A stretch of DNA of 5,224 nucleotides from RYN-433 sp036558265 (GTDB lineage Bacteria; Planctomycetota; Phycisphaerae; Tepidisphaerales; Tepidisphaeraceae), in contig DATBFY010000246.1 of assembly GCA_036558265.1 (NCBI GenBank), forward strand, positions 1-5,224. The letters run 5' to 3'. The notes under the pieces are model-generated. The model was not told the DNA's origin. It searched no databases and was given only the letters and a program-made list of their open reading frames with translations. Made by a program: the position numbers and the translations under genes. Position 1 is the first letter of the stretch; each line of letters begins with the position of its first letter. Shown piece by piece: positions 1 to 5,151 of this stretch.

Positions 1-1
1 G

Positions 2-526
2 CCGTTCACGACGGCGCCGGCGCTGGTGGTCAGCAATGACCGGGTGCTGGCGCAGGGGATGATGAATTACACGGCCATCGGCGCGGCGTTCGATTTGGAG
101 CTGACGGCGGCGGTGGACGTACACGTGAAGAAGACGGACGAGGAGACCAAGCGCACGCCGGATGCCGAGACGTGGAACCGCGAAAAGTTCATGCGGATCG
201 ACATGGCGGGCCGCATCGCGCTGACGAATTACTCGAAGCAGACGGTCGAGATCGAGGTTCGGCGGCACCTGCTGGGGAACATCGATTCGGCCGATCATGA
301 CGGCAAGACGCAGCGGGTCAACCTGCTGGAGGATGCGAGCTATGCGCCGGCGTCATCATCGTCGGCCGCGGGGGCAGGGTATGGGAATCCGAGCTGGTAT
401 GCGGGGTATGCGTGGCCGAATTGGTGGAATCGGTTCAATGGGATCGGGCGGGTGACGTGGAGCGTGTCGGTGGAGGCGGGGAAGACGGTGGAGCTGGGGT
501 ATGGGTGGCATTATTACTGGCGGTGA
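2..526 (+). CDS. C-terminal part of a DUF4139-like protein (5' end outside the window)
   Basis: The frame is open from the first bases of the window to a TGA at 524-526, so this is the last 174 residues of a longer protein. The GTG at 26 is internal and not a likely start. The segment begins PFTTAPALVVSNDRVLAQG. It continues with alternating beta-strand-like stretches (FDLELTAAVDVHVKK, GRIALTNYSKQTVEIEVRR) and closes with a strand-turn-strand, VTWSVSVEAGKTVELGYGW. This pattern of a norm-setting beta domain, a strand like 'LTNYSKQTVEIEVRR' and a final 'W-x-V-x-V-xAGKTVEL-x-Y' matches my memory of the C-terminal half of DUF4139 (MuiA-like) proteins. Their biochemical role is not established. 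Between the two halves, at about residues 114-148 of the visible part, is an unusual Ser/Ala/Gly then Tyr/Trp/Asn-rich insert (SSSSAAGAGYG, then NPSWYAGYAWPNWWNRFNG). The family call rests on pattern memory only. Confidence 0.6.
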   Translation, partial: PFTTAPALVVSNDRVLAQGMMNYTAIGAAFDLELTAAVDVHVKKTDEETKRTPDAETWNREKFMRIDMAGRIALTNYSKQTVEIEVRRHLLGNIDSADHDGKTQRVNLLEDASYAPASSSSAAGAGYGNPSWYAGYAWPNWWNRFNGIGRVTWSVSVEAGKTVELGYGWHYYWR

Positions 527-538
527 TGCTCCTTTCCC

Positions 539-552
539 GCGCGAGCTTGCGC
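539..552 (+). other. short imperfect hairpin after the DUF4139-like gene
   Basis: GCGCGAGCTTGCGC lies 12 bases after the stop of the first gene. It can fold into a 5-bp stem (one G-U pair) with an AGCT loop. No T-run follows, so it is at best a weak terminator. It could equally be chance in GC-rich DNA. Confidence 0.2.
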
Positions 553-659
553 ATTCATGGTGAGGGCAGGTCGAGGAACCGCCAATCCCATAGGTGCCGG
601 AGCCCGCTTCGAGATATGATGCAGCGGATACCTGTTACCCGATAGCCCGAGACTCAACT

Positions 660-1103
660 GTGGAACCCCGATACTTCGCCTGCATCAACTGCCGCGTCTA
701 CGTTCACGCACTTGTCTGGTGCTATATAAAGCTCGAACATCCCGGGGTCGTCCGGCCGGGCGATGTGATCGATGTCGATGGCATCCTAAGCGATGAAAAC
801 CTATGGCACTCGCACGCCCTCCCCGACGAGCGAGCCGTTCGGAAATTCTTGGAAGCGCACAAGCGCCATCGCGTCCTCTTCTGGAGCAACGCACACCTGC
901 CCAATGACCTCCGGCTCAATTGGCTGACCTTCGACGATCCCGATTCCTCGCCCCGGTTCTACGTCGAGGTGTTGAAGATGACGGACTGGGACAACGTCGT
1001 GAGATGGTGGGAGGCCTTGGGTCGGCGATGGGCGAGCGACGAGCAGCGAGACGAGTTCCGGCGGGCGTTTGAAGACCATCTGGATCGATTTCGCGGGGGT
1101 TGA
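660..1103 (+). CDS. hypothetical small soluble protein with N-terminal CxxC
   Basis: Two GTG starts are possible. GTG 660 gives 147 residues beginning with a strand carrying a C-I-N-C pair (Cys8, Cys11). GTG 594 gives 169 residues, with a 22-residue leader (PEPASRYDAADTCYPIARDS) that looks like translated spacer. I prefer 660 because a knuckle-like CxxC close to the N-terminus followed by a Tyr/Trp/His-rich stretch (VYVHALVWCYIKLEHPG) is a common arrangement. However, GAGGAA at 573-578 would favour 594, and no good Shine-Dalgarno precedes 660. The rest is charged and soluble: a VDGIL strand, helices (DERAVRKFLEAHKRHR), a second strand region (RFYVEVLKM) and a C-terminal Trp/Arg-rich helix (VVRWWEALGRRWASDEQRDEFRRAFEDHL). 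There is no signal peptide or membrane segment. A third Cys (Cys21) could join a metal site. I do not recognise a family. Its TGA overlaps the ATG of the next small ORF by one base. Confidence 0.6.
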   Translation: MEPRYFACINCRVYVHALVWCYIKLEHPGVVRPGDVIDVDGILSDENLWHSHALPDERAVRKFLEAHKRHRVLFWSNAHLPNDLRLNWLTFDDPDSSPRFYVEVLKMTDWDNVVRWWEALGRRWASDEQRDEFRRAFEDHLDRFRGG

Positions 1104-1171
1104 TGAGGAAGCGAATCTTTGAAGAACTGAAGGAAGCGGCGATCGCGCGGGCTCGCCACTGGCAGGCCTGA
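1103..1171 (+). pseudogene. 22-codon ORF, possible remnant of a small antitoxin-like gene
   Basis: ATG 1103 overlaps the preceding TGA (TGATG), the usual layout for translational coupling. The peptide is MRKRIFEELKEAAIARARHW followed by QA and a TGA at 1169-1171. The opening 'M-R/K-K-x-x-F/Y-E-E-L-x-x-x' followed by an Ala-rich helix resembles, from memory, the first turn of several small HTH antitoxins. The reading frame stops inside the left arm and loop of the repeat hairpin at 1158-1183, so the original 3' part may have been replaced or interrupted by repeat DNA. No HTH domain remains, and the upstream gene does not look like a RelE/HigB toxin. The alternative is a chance ORF. Low confidence. 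Confidence 0.25.
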
Positions 1172-1183
1172 GAGCTTGCCAGT
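1158..1183. repeat. hairpin ACTGGCAGGC / GCTTGCCAGT in a dispersed-repeat-like segment
   Basis: ACTGGCAGGC (1158-1167) and GCTTGCCAGT (1174-1183) form a 10-bp stem with one G-T pair and a 6-base loop (CTGAGA). The stem is too well matched to be incidental. It lies in non-coding DNA between convergent genes, as REP-like elements commonly do. Whether it recurs elsewhere in the genome cannot be seen from one window. Confidence 0.55.
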
Positions 1184-1214
1184 ACCACCCAAATGGGCGT
1201 GTGCTGCGAGAAGT

Positions 1215-1237
1215 GGTGGGCGAAGCTCAACCTACGG
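1215..1237. repeat. dispersed-repeat-like motif (reverse strand reads CCGTAGGTTGAGCTTCGCCC)
   Basis: Read on the minus strand, this segment closely resembles a 'CGTAGGTTGGGCTTCGCCCACC' type motif that I recall from intergenic DNA of many high-GC bacteria. It sits between the two hairpins of this intergenic region. It is non-coding as far as I can see. The identification is by memory of the motif, not by a search. Confidence 0.35.
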
Positions 1238-1242
1238 TAAAG

Positions 1243-1280
1243 ACCCTCACCCTGCCCTCTCCCGGAGTACCGGGAGAGGG
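1243..1280. repeat. CCCTCACCCT...CCCTCTCCCGG palindromic element
   Basis: A CCCTCACCCT lead-in is followed by CCCTCTCCCGG (1255-1265), loop AGTA (1266-1269) and CCGGGAGAGGG (1270-1280), an 11-bp perfect stem. This 'CCCTCACCCT-CCCTCTCCC-GGGAGAGGG' pattern is a widespread REP-like intergenic palindrome. Its translation (TLTLPSPGVPGEG) often shows up as spurious ORFs. No transposase is adjacent. Confidence 0.6.
1255..1280. terminator. possible bidirectional terminator between convergent genes
   Basis: The 11-bp GC-rich hairpin lies 152 bases after the 660-1103 gene (+) and 20 bases beyond the stop of the LEPR-XLL gene (-). The plus side is followed by TAGTTCTTT and the minus side by a weak CAGGGTGAGGGTCTTT tail. 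Neither has a clean U-run, so termination is inferred from stem strength and position between convergent genes. Confidence 0.4.
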
Positions 1281-1300
1281 TAGTTCTTTGCCGTCGTCGA

Positions 1301-2710
1301 TCACAGCGGCGCGCCATTGGCGTCGAGCCTGGAGACGAAGATGTCGCTGTCGCCGTTGCTCGTCAGGTTCAAGGGGCCGCCGCTGGTGGCGAAGTTGGCC
1401 GTGCCGGTGAACGACCCGGTGGTCAGGATGCTGTTCCCGTAGCCCAGGGCCTCGCCGATGCCGCGGTCCTCGGTCGTGCCGCCCATCGACTTGGCGAAGA
1501 CGAACGCGCCGTTGGAATCGATCTTGGAAACGAAGACGTCGTTCAGGCCGGCGCTGGTGAGGTTGCTGGTGCCGGCGCCCGGATCGAAGTCCTGGGTGCC
1601 GGAGTATTGGCCGGTCGTGTAGATGTTCTGGGACTTATCGACGCCGATCTCGCCGGGGCCCACCTCCACGTCGGTCGACCCGCCGATCGAGTCGGCGAAG
1701 ACGAACGTGCCGGCGGGGTCGAGCTTGGAGACGAAGACGGCGCCGGTGGCGGGGGCGATGACGTTGACGGTGCCGGCGCGGGGGTCGAAGTCGGCGGTGT
1801 CGGAGAAGCCGCCGGTGGTGTAGACGTTCCCGGCGCGGTCGGCGGCGACGGCGCTGCCGAAGGTGGTGCCGGTGCCGCCAAAGCCCGCGAACCAGACCAG
1901 CGCGCCGGTCGTGTCCCACTTGACGGTGTAGGCCTGGGTGGTGGCCGCGACGGCGTTGTCCACACCCGACTTGCTGGGGTCGAAGTCCACGGTGCCGTCG
2001 TAGCGACCGGTCGCCAGGACATTCCCGCTCAGGTCGATCGCGACGTCGGTAAGGGTTTCGTCGTTGTTGCCGGCGAAGCTGCCAGCCCACTTGAAGGCGC
2101 CGGTGTTATCGAGCTCGACGAGGTAGCCGTCGGCGCCGCCGCTGTTGCCGATCGAGAAGACGCCGCGTCCGGGGTTGAAGTCGGCGCGAGTGTCGAACGT
2201 GCCGCCGACGACGATGTCGCCGGTGGTATCGACCGCCAGGCCCGTTCCCACTTCCTCCCCTGCCCCTCCGAAGGTCCGGGCGAAGACCAGGTTGCCACCG
2301 GGGGTGAGCTTGACGACGAAGGCGTCGTGCGCGCCGCTGCTCGAGATGTTCAGGACGGTGCGTCGGGGGTCGAAATCGACGACGCCGGAAAACGTGCCCG
2401 CGGCGTAAACGTTGCCGCTCCGATCCACGGCGACCTTGTTGACGGTCGCGCCGTTAAAGCCTCGGGCCCAGAGGAACGTGCCGTCTATGGCGTAGCGGGC
2501 GACAAAGCCGCCGCTGCCATCGAGCGAGGCCGTTCCGGCACCCGGATCGAAATCGACCGGCCCTTGGTAACTGCCGCCGACCGCGACGTTGCCGGTCGGA
2601 TCGGAGTCGATGCTGACCCCCACATCGGTACCGGTACCACCGATCCCCAGCGGGAACGAAAGCAATCGCCGGGCTTCCAACACCTCAACAGCGCTGTGCC
2701 GAATGGACAT
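1301..2710 (-). CDS. LEPR-XLL N-terminus, seven SBBP-type repeats: predicted exported beta-propeller
   Basis: The product has 469 residues. ATG at 2710-2708 is preceded by AAGGAG with a 6-base spacer, which fixes the start. Residues about 8-18 read VEVLEARRLLS, the planctomycete LEPR-XLL type N-terminal signature found on large exported or surface proteins; a classical hydrophobic signal peptide is not evident. After it come seven repeats of about 65 residues. Each has a 'D-x-x-GN-x-Y/V-x-x-G-x-F-x-G-x-x-DFDP' core, a 'FV-x-K-L-D-x-x-G' segment and an 'F-V-F-A-x-x-x-GG' strand. DFDP or DFNP lies near residues 53, 112, 177, 242, 307 and 374; the seventh copy (about 438) has lost it (ANFATSG). 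This matches SBBP (seven-bladed beta-propeller) repeats. The last repeat ends at DANGAPL and lacks its final strand, while FPLGIGG after the signature looks like that missing strand. No membrane anchor or sorting tail follows. Ligand and role are unknown. The convergent neighbour and repeats lie downstream, and the divergent exported-protein gene lies upstream. Confidence 0.9.
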   Translation of the reverse strand: MSIRHSAVEVLEARRLLSFPLGIGGTGTDVGVSIDSDPTGNVAVGGSYQGPVDFDPGAGTASLDGSGGFVARYAIDGTFLWARGFNGATVNKVAVDRSGNVYAAGTFSGVVDFDPRRTVLNISSSGAHDAFVVKLTPGGNLVFARTFGGAGEEVGTGLAVDTTGDIVVGGTFDTRADFNPGRGVFSIGNSGGADGYLVELDNTGAFKWAGSFAGNNDETLTDVAIDLSGNVLATGRYDGTVDFDPSKSGVDNAVAATTQAYTVKWDTTGALVWFAGFGGTGTTFGSAVAADRAGNVYTTGGFSDTADFDPRAGTVNVIAPATGAVFVSKLDPAGTFVFADSIGGSTDVEVGPGEIGVDKSQNIYTTGQYSGTQDFDPGAGTSNLTSAGLNDVFVSKIDSNGAFVFAKSMGGTTEDRGIGEALGYGNSILTTGSFTGTANFATSGGPLNLTSNGDSDIFVSRLDANGAPL

Positions 2711-2716
2711 GATCGT

Positions 2717-2722
2717 CTCCTT
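2717..2722 (-). promoter_or_regulatory. ribosome binding site of the LEPR-XLL gene
   Basis: On the minus strand this reads AAGGAG, 6 bases before the ATG. It decides the start of the LEPR-XLL gene. It overlaps a perfect 10-bp palindrome, CCTTCGAAGG (2719-2728). Confidence 0.75.
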
Positions 2723-2980
2723 CGAAGGGTGGAACGTTCAACGGCCGGGATCACGTTTGGACCGCGGTTGGGTACGTCCCGCAGGCTCGTCATGCCCAGG
2801 CGAAATGATTGGATGCCCGGGCAAAAAACCGCACGCCTCATCAGTGTAAGGAAGTTCACATGGCGGGCACAACGGCAATTCCGGATGAGCTTACGCGTAT
2901 CCATATGCCGTTGCCGGCGCGCGATCATCCGCCGGCCGCCGTCGGGGGAAACACGGCACCGCGTCGCAGGTATAAGTAAT

Positions 2981-2990
2981 GGGAATTCCC
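2981..2990. promoter_or_regulatory. perfect palindrome GGGAATTCCC upstream of the exported-protein gene
   Basis: This 10-bp perfect palindrome lies directly after the TATAAGTAAT stretch and 38 bases before the ATG at 3029. Its place near a likely transcription start makes an operator possible. A single short palindrome is weak evidence. Confidence 0.25.
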
Positions 2991-3019
2991 GAAGTCAGCC
3001 GTTAGGATTCAAAGGCCGC

Positions 3020-3023
3020 GGAG
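3020..3023 (+). promoter_or_regulatory. ribosome binding site of the 326-residue exported-protein gene
   Basis: GGAG sits 5 bases before the ATG at 3029. Together with the signal peptide that begins right at this ATG, it fixes the start. The long open frame upstream is antisense to the LEPR-XLL gene and is not coding. Confidence 0.65.
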
Positions 3024-3028
3024 CAGCT

Positions 3029-4009
3029 ATGACCTATCTTCTTCGATCCGTCGTCACATCGGGCGTCCTGTTTGCGATCGTTTGCGCCCCTTCGGTCGTG
3101 TGGGCCGCCGCGCCGGCGGGAGGCGCCACCGCGTCGGCGAAGCCAGGGGCGTCGCCCACTGCCCCGGCCGTGACCGCGCTGCTCAAGGAGTATCAGGCGG
3201 CGGTTAAGTCCAAGGACGGCAAGGGCCTGCGAGAGAAAAGCGATTATTTCGCGCAGAATAAAGCCGAAGGCCTGACTCCCGAGGTCATCCTCGCCACCCT
3301 TGAAAAGCCCGTCAGCACCGATCCCCGCGCCGAGGCCTACGTCAAGTGGCAACTGCTCTCGGGCGTCGACGGCAAGTTCCCGGAGAATCTCAAGCCGCGG
3401 GTTATCCGGGTCTATCGGAGTGCTCCGGTGCCTCGCAGCCATCCCGGGTTTGACCATCCCTCCCTCGAACGCACCCTCTACCGGATCGGCATCAACAACA
3501 AGGACGCCGAGGTCGAGGTCAACAAGGAGTTCATGGCGGCCGTCGAGCAGTACCGCGATTATGTCGAGCCGATTCTCGCATATCGCGACGAGTTGTACGC
3601 ACGGCTCTCGCCCGGGTACGACACGCTGGTCGCCGGTGTGCAGGACACCTATGACCGGGTCAGTCACGGCGCGCCGGCGACGGAGTTCTGGAAGGTGGTT
3701 TCGTCGGCGATCCGCCAGTGGGCGCTGACCTCGTCCGACGCCGGGCAGATGCGCACGATGGCGTCGGCCATTGGCAAGCTCAATGGCTACGTGAAGGACG
3801 AGCGGAACAAGCCCTTCTACCGCGTGATGTGGGTCAACGAGGGCAAATACACCGGCCTGAAGTGGCAGTCGCAGAGCACGATCAACAACGAGGGCAAGTA
3901 CGTTGGCGATCTGGGCGAGTGGCTGTCGGAGCACGCGAACAACCCCAGCGGCGCGGGCCTGCAGTTCAAGGACGACCAGGGCGACGAGAAGAAGATGAAG
4001 AAGAAATAA
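3029..4009 (+). CDS. exported protein of unknown function
   Basis: The product has 326 residues. Residues 1-28 form a clear signal peptide: a short N-region with Arg6, a hydrophobic core VVTSGVLFAIVCAPSVV, and VWA-A as the likely cleavage site. A low-complexity Ala/Gly/Pro/Ser linker runs to about residue 48, and a soluble, mostly helical domain follows to about 305. Recognisable stretches are a helix with LLKEYQAAVKSKDGKGLREK, a short loop VYRSAPVPRSHPGFDHPS, a charged helix (VEQYRDYVEPILAYRDELYARL) and a C-terminal part with two similar pieces, EGKYTG (271-276) and EGKYVG (288-293). The tail is Lys-rich (DEKKMKKK). There is no lipobox, membrane segment after the signal, or known catalytic motif that I can see. 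The next gene starts 21 bases after the TAA, which suggests one transcript and a shared pathway with the NagB-like protein. I do not recognise the family; it probably acts in the periplasm or outside the cell. Confidence 0.85.
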   Translation: MTYLLRSVVTSGVLFAIVCAPSVVWAAAPAGGATASAKPGASPTAPAVTALLKEYQAAVKSKDGKGLREKSDYFAQNKAEGLTPEVILATLEKPVSTDPRAEAYVKWQLLSGVDGKFPENLKPRVIRVYRSAPVPRSHPGFDHPSLERTLYRIGINNKDAEVEVNKEFMAAVEQYRDYVEPILAYRDELYARLSPGYDTLVAGVQDTYDRVSHGAPATEFWKVVSSAIRQWALTSSDAGQMRTMASAIGKLNGYVKDERNKPFYRVMWVNEGKYTGLKWQSQSTINNEGKYVGDLGEWLSEHANNPSGAGLQFKDDQGDEKKMKKK

Positions 4010-4017
4010 CCGCGGAC

Positions 4018-4022
4018 GGAGG
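4018..4022 (+). promoter_or_regulatory. ribosome binding site of the NagB-like gene
   Basis: GGAGG lies 8 bases before GTG 4031, within the 21-base gap after the previous stop. This is the only good Shine-Dalgarno near the three possible starts of the NagB-like gene and is the reason for choosing GTG 4031. Confidence 0.6.
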
Positions 4023-4030
4023 ACGGATCG

Positions 4031-5050
4031 GTGGCAAAAGCGAAGGTCAGGCGGGCGTCGAAACGAAAGCGGACCACGACCACAACGAAGCCGACGAGCA
4101 TCTCGATGCTCACGACCATCAAGGGGTCGCTGCTGGACGGCTTTTACCCGCGCGGCTGGGAATTAACGAAGATCGACGCCTGCTGTGAGATGGACTTAAA
4201 CCAACTCACGGCCCCCAAACCGTTCTGGAGCCCCGCTTTCAGGCCCGTGCCGGTCGAGTCGGTCGCCGACATGGATCGGCGGATGGGCAACGCGATCGCC
4301 GACCAGATCGAATCCACCCGCCAGGAGGGCCGCGAACTCGCCATCATCCTGCCCGTCGGCCCGATGGGCATGTACAAAACGGTGGTCGAGCGCGTCCGCG
4401 CTTCGGCGACCGGCTGTGAGCACGTCACCACCTTTAACATGGACGAGTGGTCGGACCGGCGGGGCAACACGATGCCCGGCGACCAGCCCGGCGGCTTCGA
4501 GCATGCGATGACCGAGGCGCTCTTTGGTCCATTGGGCGACCTCACCGTCCCCCGCGCCCAGCGCAACTTCGCCACCCGCGAGAACCTGCCGACCTACCCG
4601 GGAAAGATCGCAGCGCTGCGCAAGGGCGGTGCGAAACTGGTGACCGTGTACGGCATCGGCCGGGTCTGTCACATCGCATTCTGGGAGCCGCAACTCGCCG
4701 GCGAGTACGCGCCGGCGCAGTGGAAGAAGCAAACCCACCGTCTGGGCGTCGCGCTGCATCCGCTGACGGTCGAGCAGAACAGCCTGCACTCGTTCACGTC
4801 GCGGTTCACGCTGATCCCCTGCTTTGCCAACACGATCGGACCGGGGCTGTTCCTGCAATCTGACTTCTGCATCGGCGGCGCTGACGGCGTCTACCCCGAC
4901 CGCGGCGCAAGTTGGCAAAGCTGCTCCCTCTGCATCACCCTGGGCCACGCCCCGACGCCGTGGCTGCCCAGCACGTGGATGCCGACGTTGGCGGGGGAGC
5001 TGTACTTCATGAAGCAATTGGCCGGCCCGCTGCGGCCGGAATCGCATTGA
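4031..5050 (+). CDS. glucosamine-6-phosphate deaminase/isomerase (NagB)-like protein with altered active-site loop
   Basis: The product has 339 residues in the NagB/6-phosphogluconolactonase fold. Visible landmarks are: AIILPVGPMGMYKTVVE (104-120), in the position of the NagB phosphate loop but without its GGTP-type sequence; TFNMDEW (134-140), equal to the NagB TFNMDEY with the catalytic Asp72 and Glu73; GIGRVCHIAFWEP (208-220), equal to GVGNDGHIAFNEP; and HPLTVEQNS (243-251). In the second loop His214 and Glu219 match NagB His143 and Glu148, but Asp141 is replaced by Val212. The protein is longer than E. coli NagB (266 residues). The extra parts include a basic, Thr-rich N-terminus (RRASKRKRTTTTTK) and a C-terminal extension. 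GTG 4031 has a good ribosome site; ATG 4106 (residue 26, before the globular-looking part) and ATG 4190 are alternative starts. It is expected to be cytoplasmic, acting on a phosphorylated amino sugar or a related sugar phosphate. Whether it deaminates is uncertain. It is probably co-transcribed with the exported-protein gene. Confidence 0.8.
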   Translation: MAKAKVRRASKRKRTTTTTKPTSISMLTTIKGSLLDGFYPRGWELTKIDACCEMDLNQLTAPKPFWSPAFRPVPVESVADMDRRMGNAIADQIESTRQEGRELAIILPVGPMGMYKTVVERVRASATGCEHVTTFNMDEWSDRRGNTMPGDQPGGFEHAMTEALFGPLGDLTVPRAQRNFATRENLPTYPGKIAALRKGGAKLVTVYGIGRVCHIAFWEPQLAGEYAPAQWKKQTHRLGVALHPLTVEQNSLHSFTSRFTLIPCFANTIGPGLFLQSDFCIGGADGVYPDRGASWQSCSLCITLGHAPTPWLPSTWMPTLAGELYFMKQLAGPLRPESH

Positions 5051-5151
5051 TTTCCATCCTTCTGCCTCTGGCATCGCGACGAGCAAATCCCTATTCTTGA
5101 CCCCGCACTCAGGTTCATTTCTCGGTTTGTTTAACGATACGGAACCACGAC
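5051..5151 (+). other. 101-base spacer, no gene
   Basis: This is a short AT-richer stretch between the NagB-like gene and the next start. TTGACC at 5097-5102 looks like a -35 box, but no -10 sits at a proper distance. No strong hairpin that would separate the transcripts is visible, so read-through to the next gene is plausible. Confidence 0.4.

Larger units (their letters stand above)
2711..3028. promoter_or_regulatory. divergent intergenic region between the propeller gene and the exported-protein gene
   Basis: This 318-base stretch holds no gene that I can support; every frame through it is a shadow or lacks a start and ribosome site. It must carry promoters for both divergent genes. Candidates are weak. 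TATAAGTAAT at 2971-2980 resembles a -10 box for the plus-strand gene, but no good -35 lies 17 bases upstream. Short perfect palindromes are present: GGGAATTCCC (2981-2990), GAACGTTC (2732-2739) and CCTTCGAAGG (2719-2728). Any of these could be operator-like or chance. Confidence 0.5.

Noticed and set aside
916..1317. 133-codon minus-strand ORF
   Set aside because: It crosses both repeat hairpins and the antisense of the CxxC gene; the sequence is Arg-rich without a recognisable motif.
1201..1410. 69-codon plus-strand ORF with TLTLPSPGVPGEG
   Set aside because: It is the translation of a REP-like palindrome followed by antisense of the propeller gene, a well-known kind of spurious ORF.
1543..2298. 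Several alternative minus-strand ORFs inside the propeller gene, rich in Pro/Ser/Thr or Arg
   Set aside because: They are frame-shifted readings of the tandem repeats; only the 469-residue frame shows conserved repeat motifs, a signature N-terminus and a ribosome site.
1301..2710. Tandem 195-bp periodicity as a CRISPR or satellite array
   Set aside because: The repeats lie in frame within a coding sequence and correspond to protein repeats; there are no short identical repeats with unique spacers.
1607..3028. Open plus-strand frame leading into the 326-residue gene (would give an 800-residue protein)
   Set aside because: Most of it is antisense to the LEPR-XLL propeller gene, with Gly/Val/Ala/Asp-rich sequence of no domain character. 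A signal peptide and ribosome site mark the true start at 3029.
3002..3934. 310-codon minus-strand ORF
   Set aside because: It is a shadow of the exported-protein gene in GC-rich DNA: Arg/Leu-rich, with no domain, while the plus strand carries a signal peptide and ribosome site.
4196..5086. 296-codon minus-strand ORF
   Set aside because: It is antisense to the NagB-like gene, whose plus-strand product has clear family motifs.
5097..5138. Possible sigma-70 promoter (TTGACC) before the last gene
   Set aside because: There is no -10 hexamer at 16-18 bases; the nearest AT-rich word (TAACGAT) is about 29 bases away.
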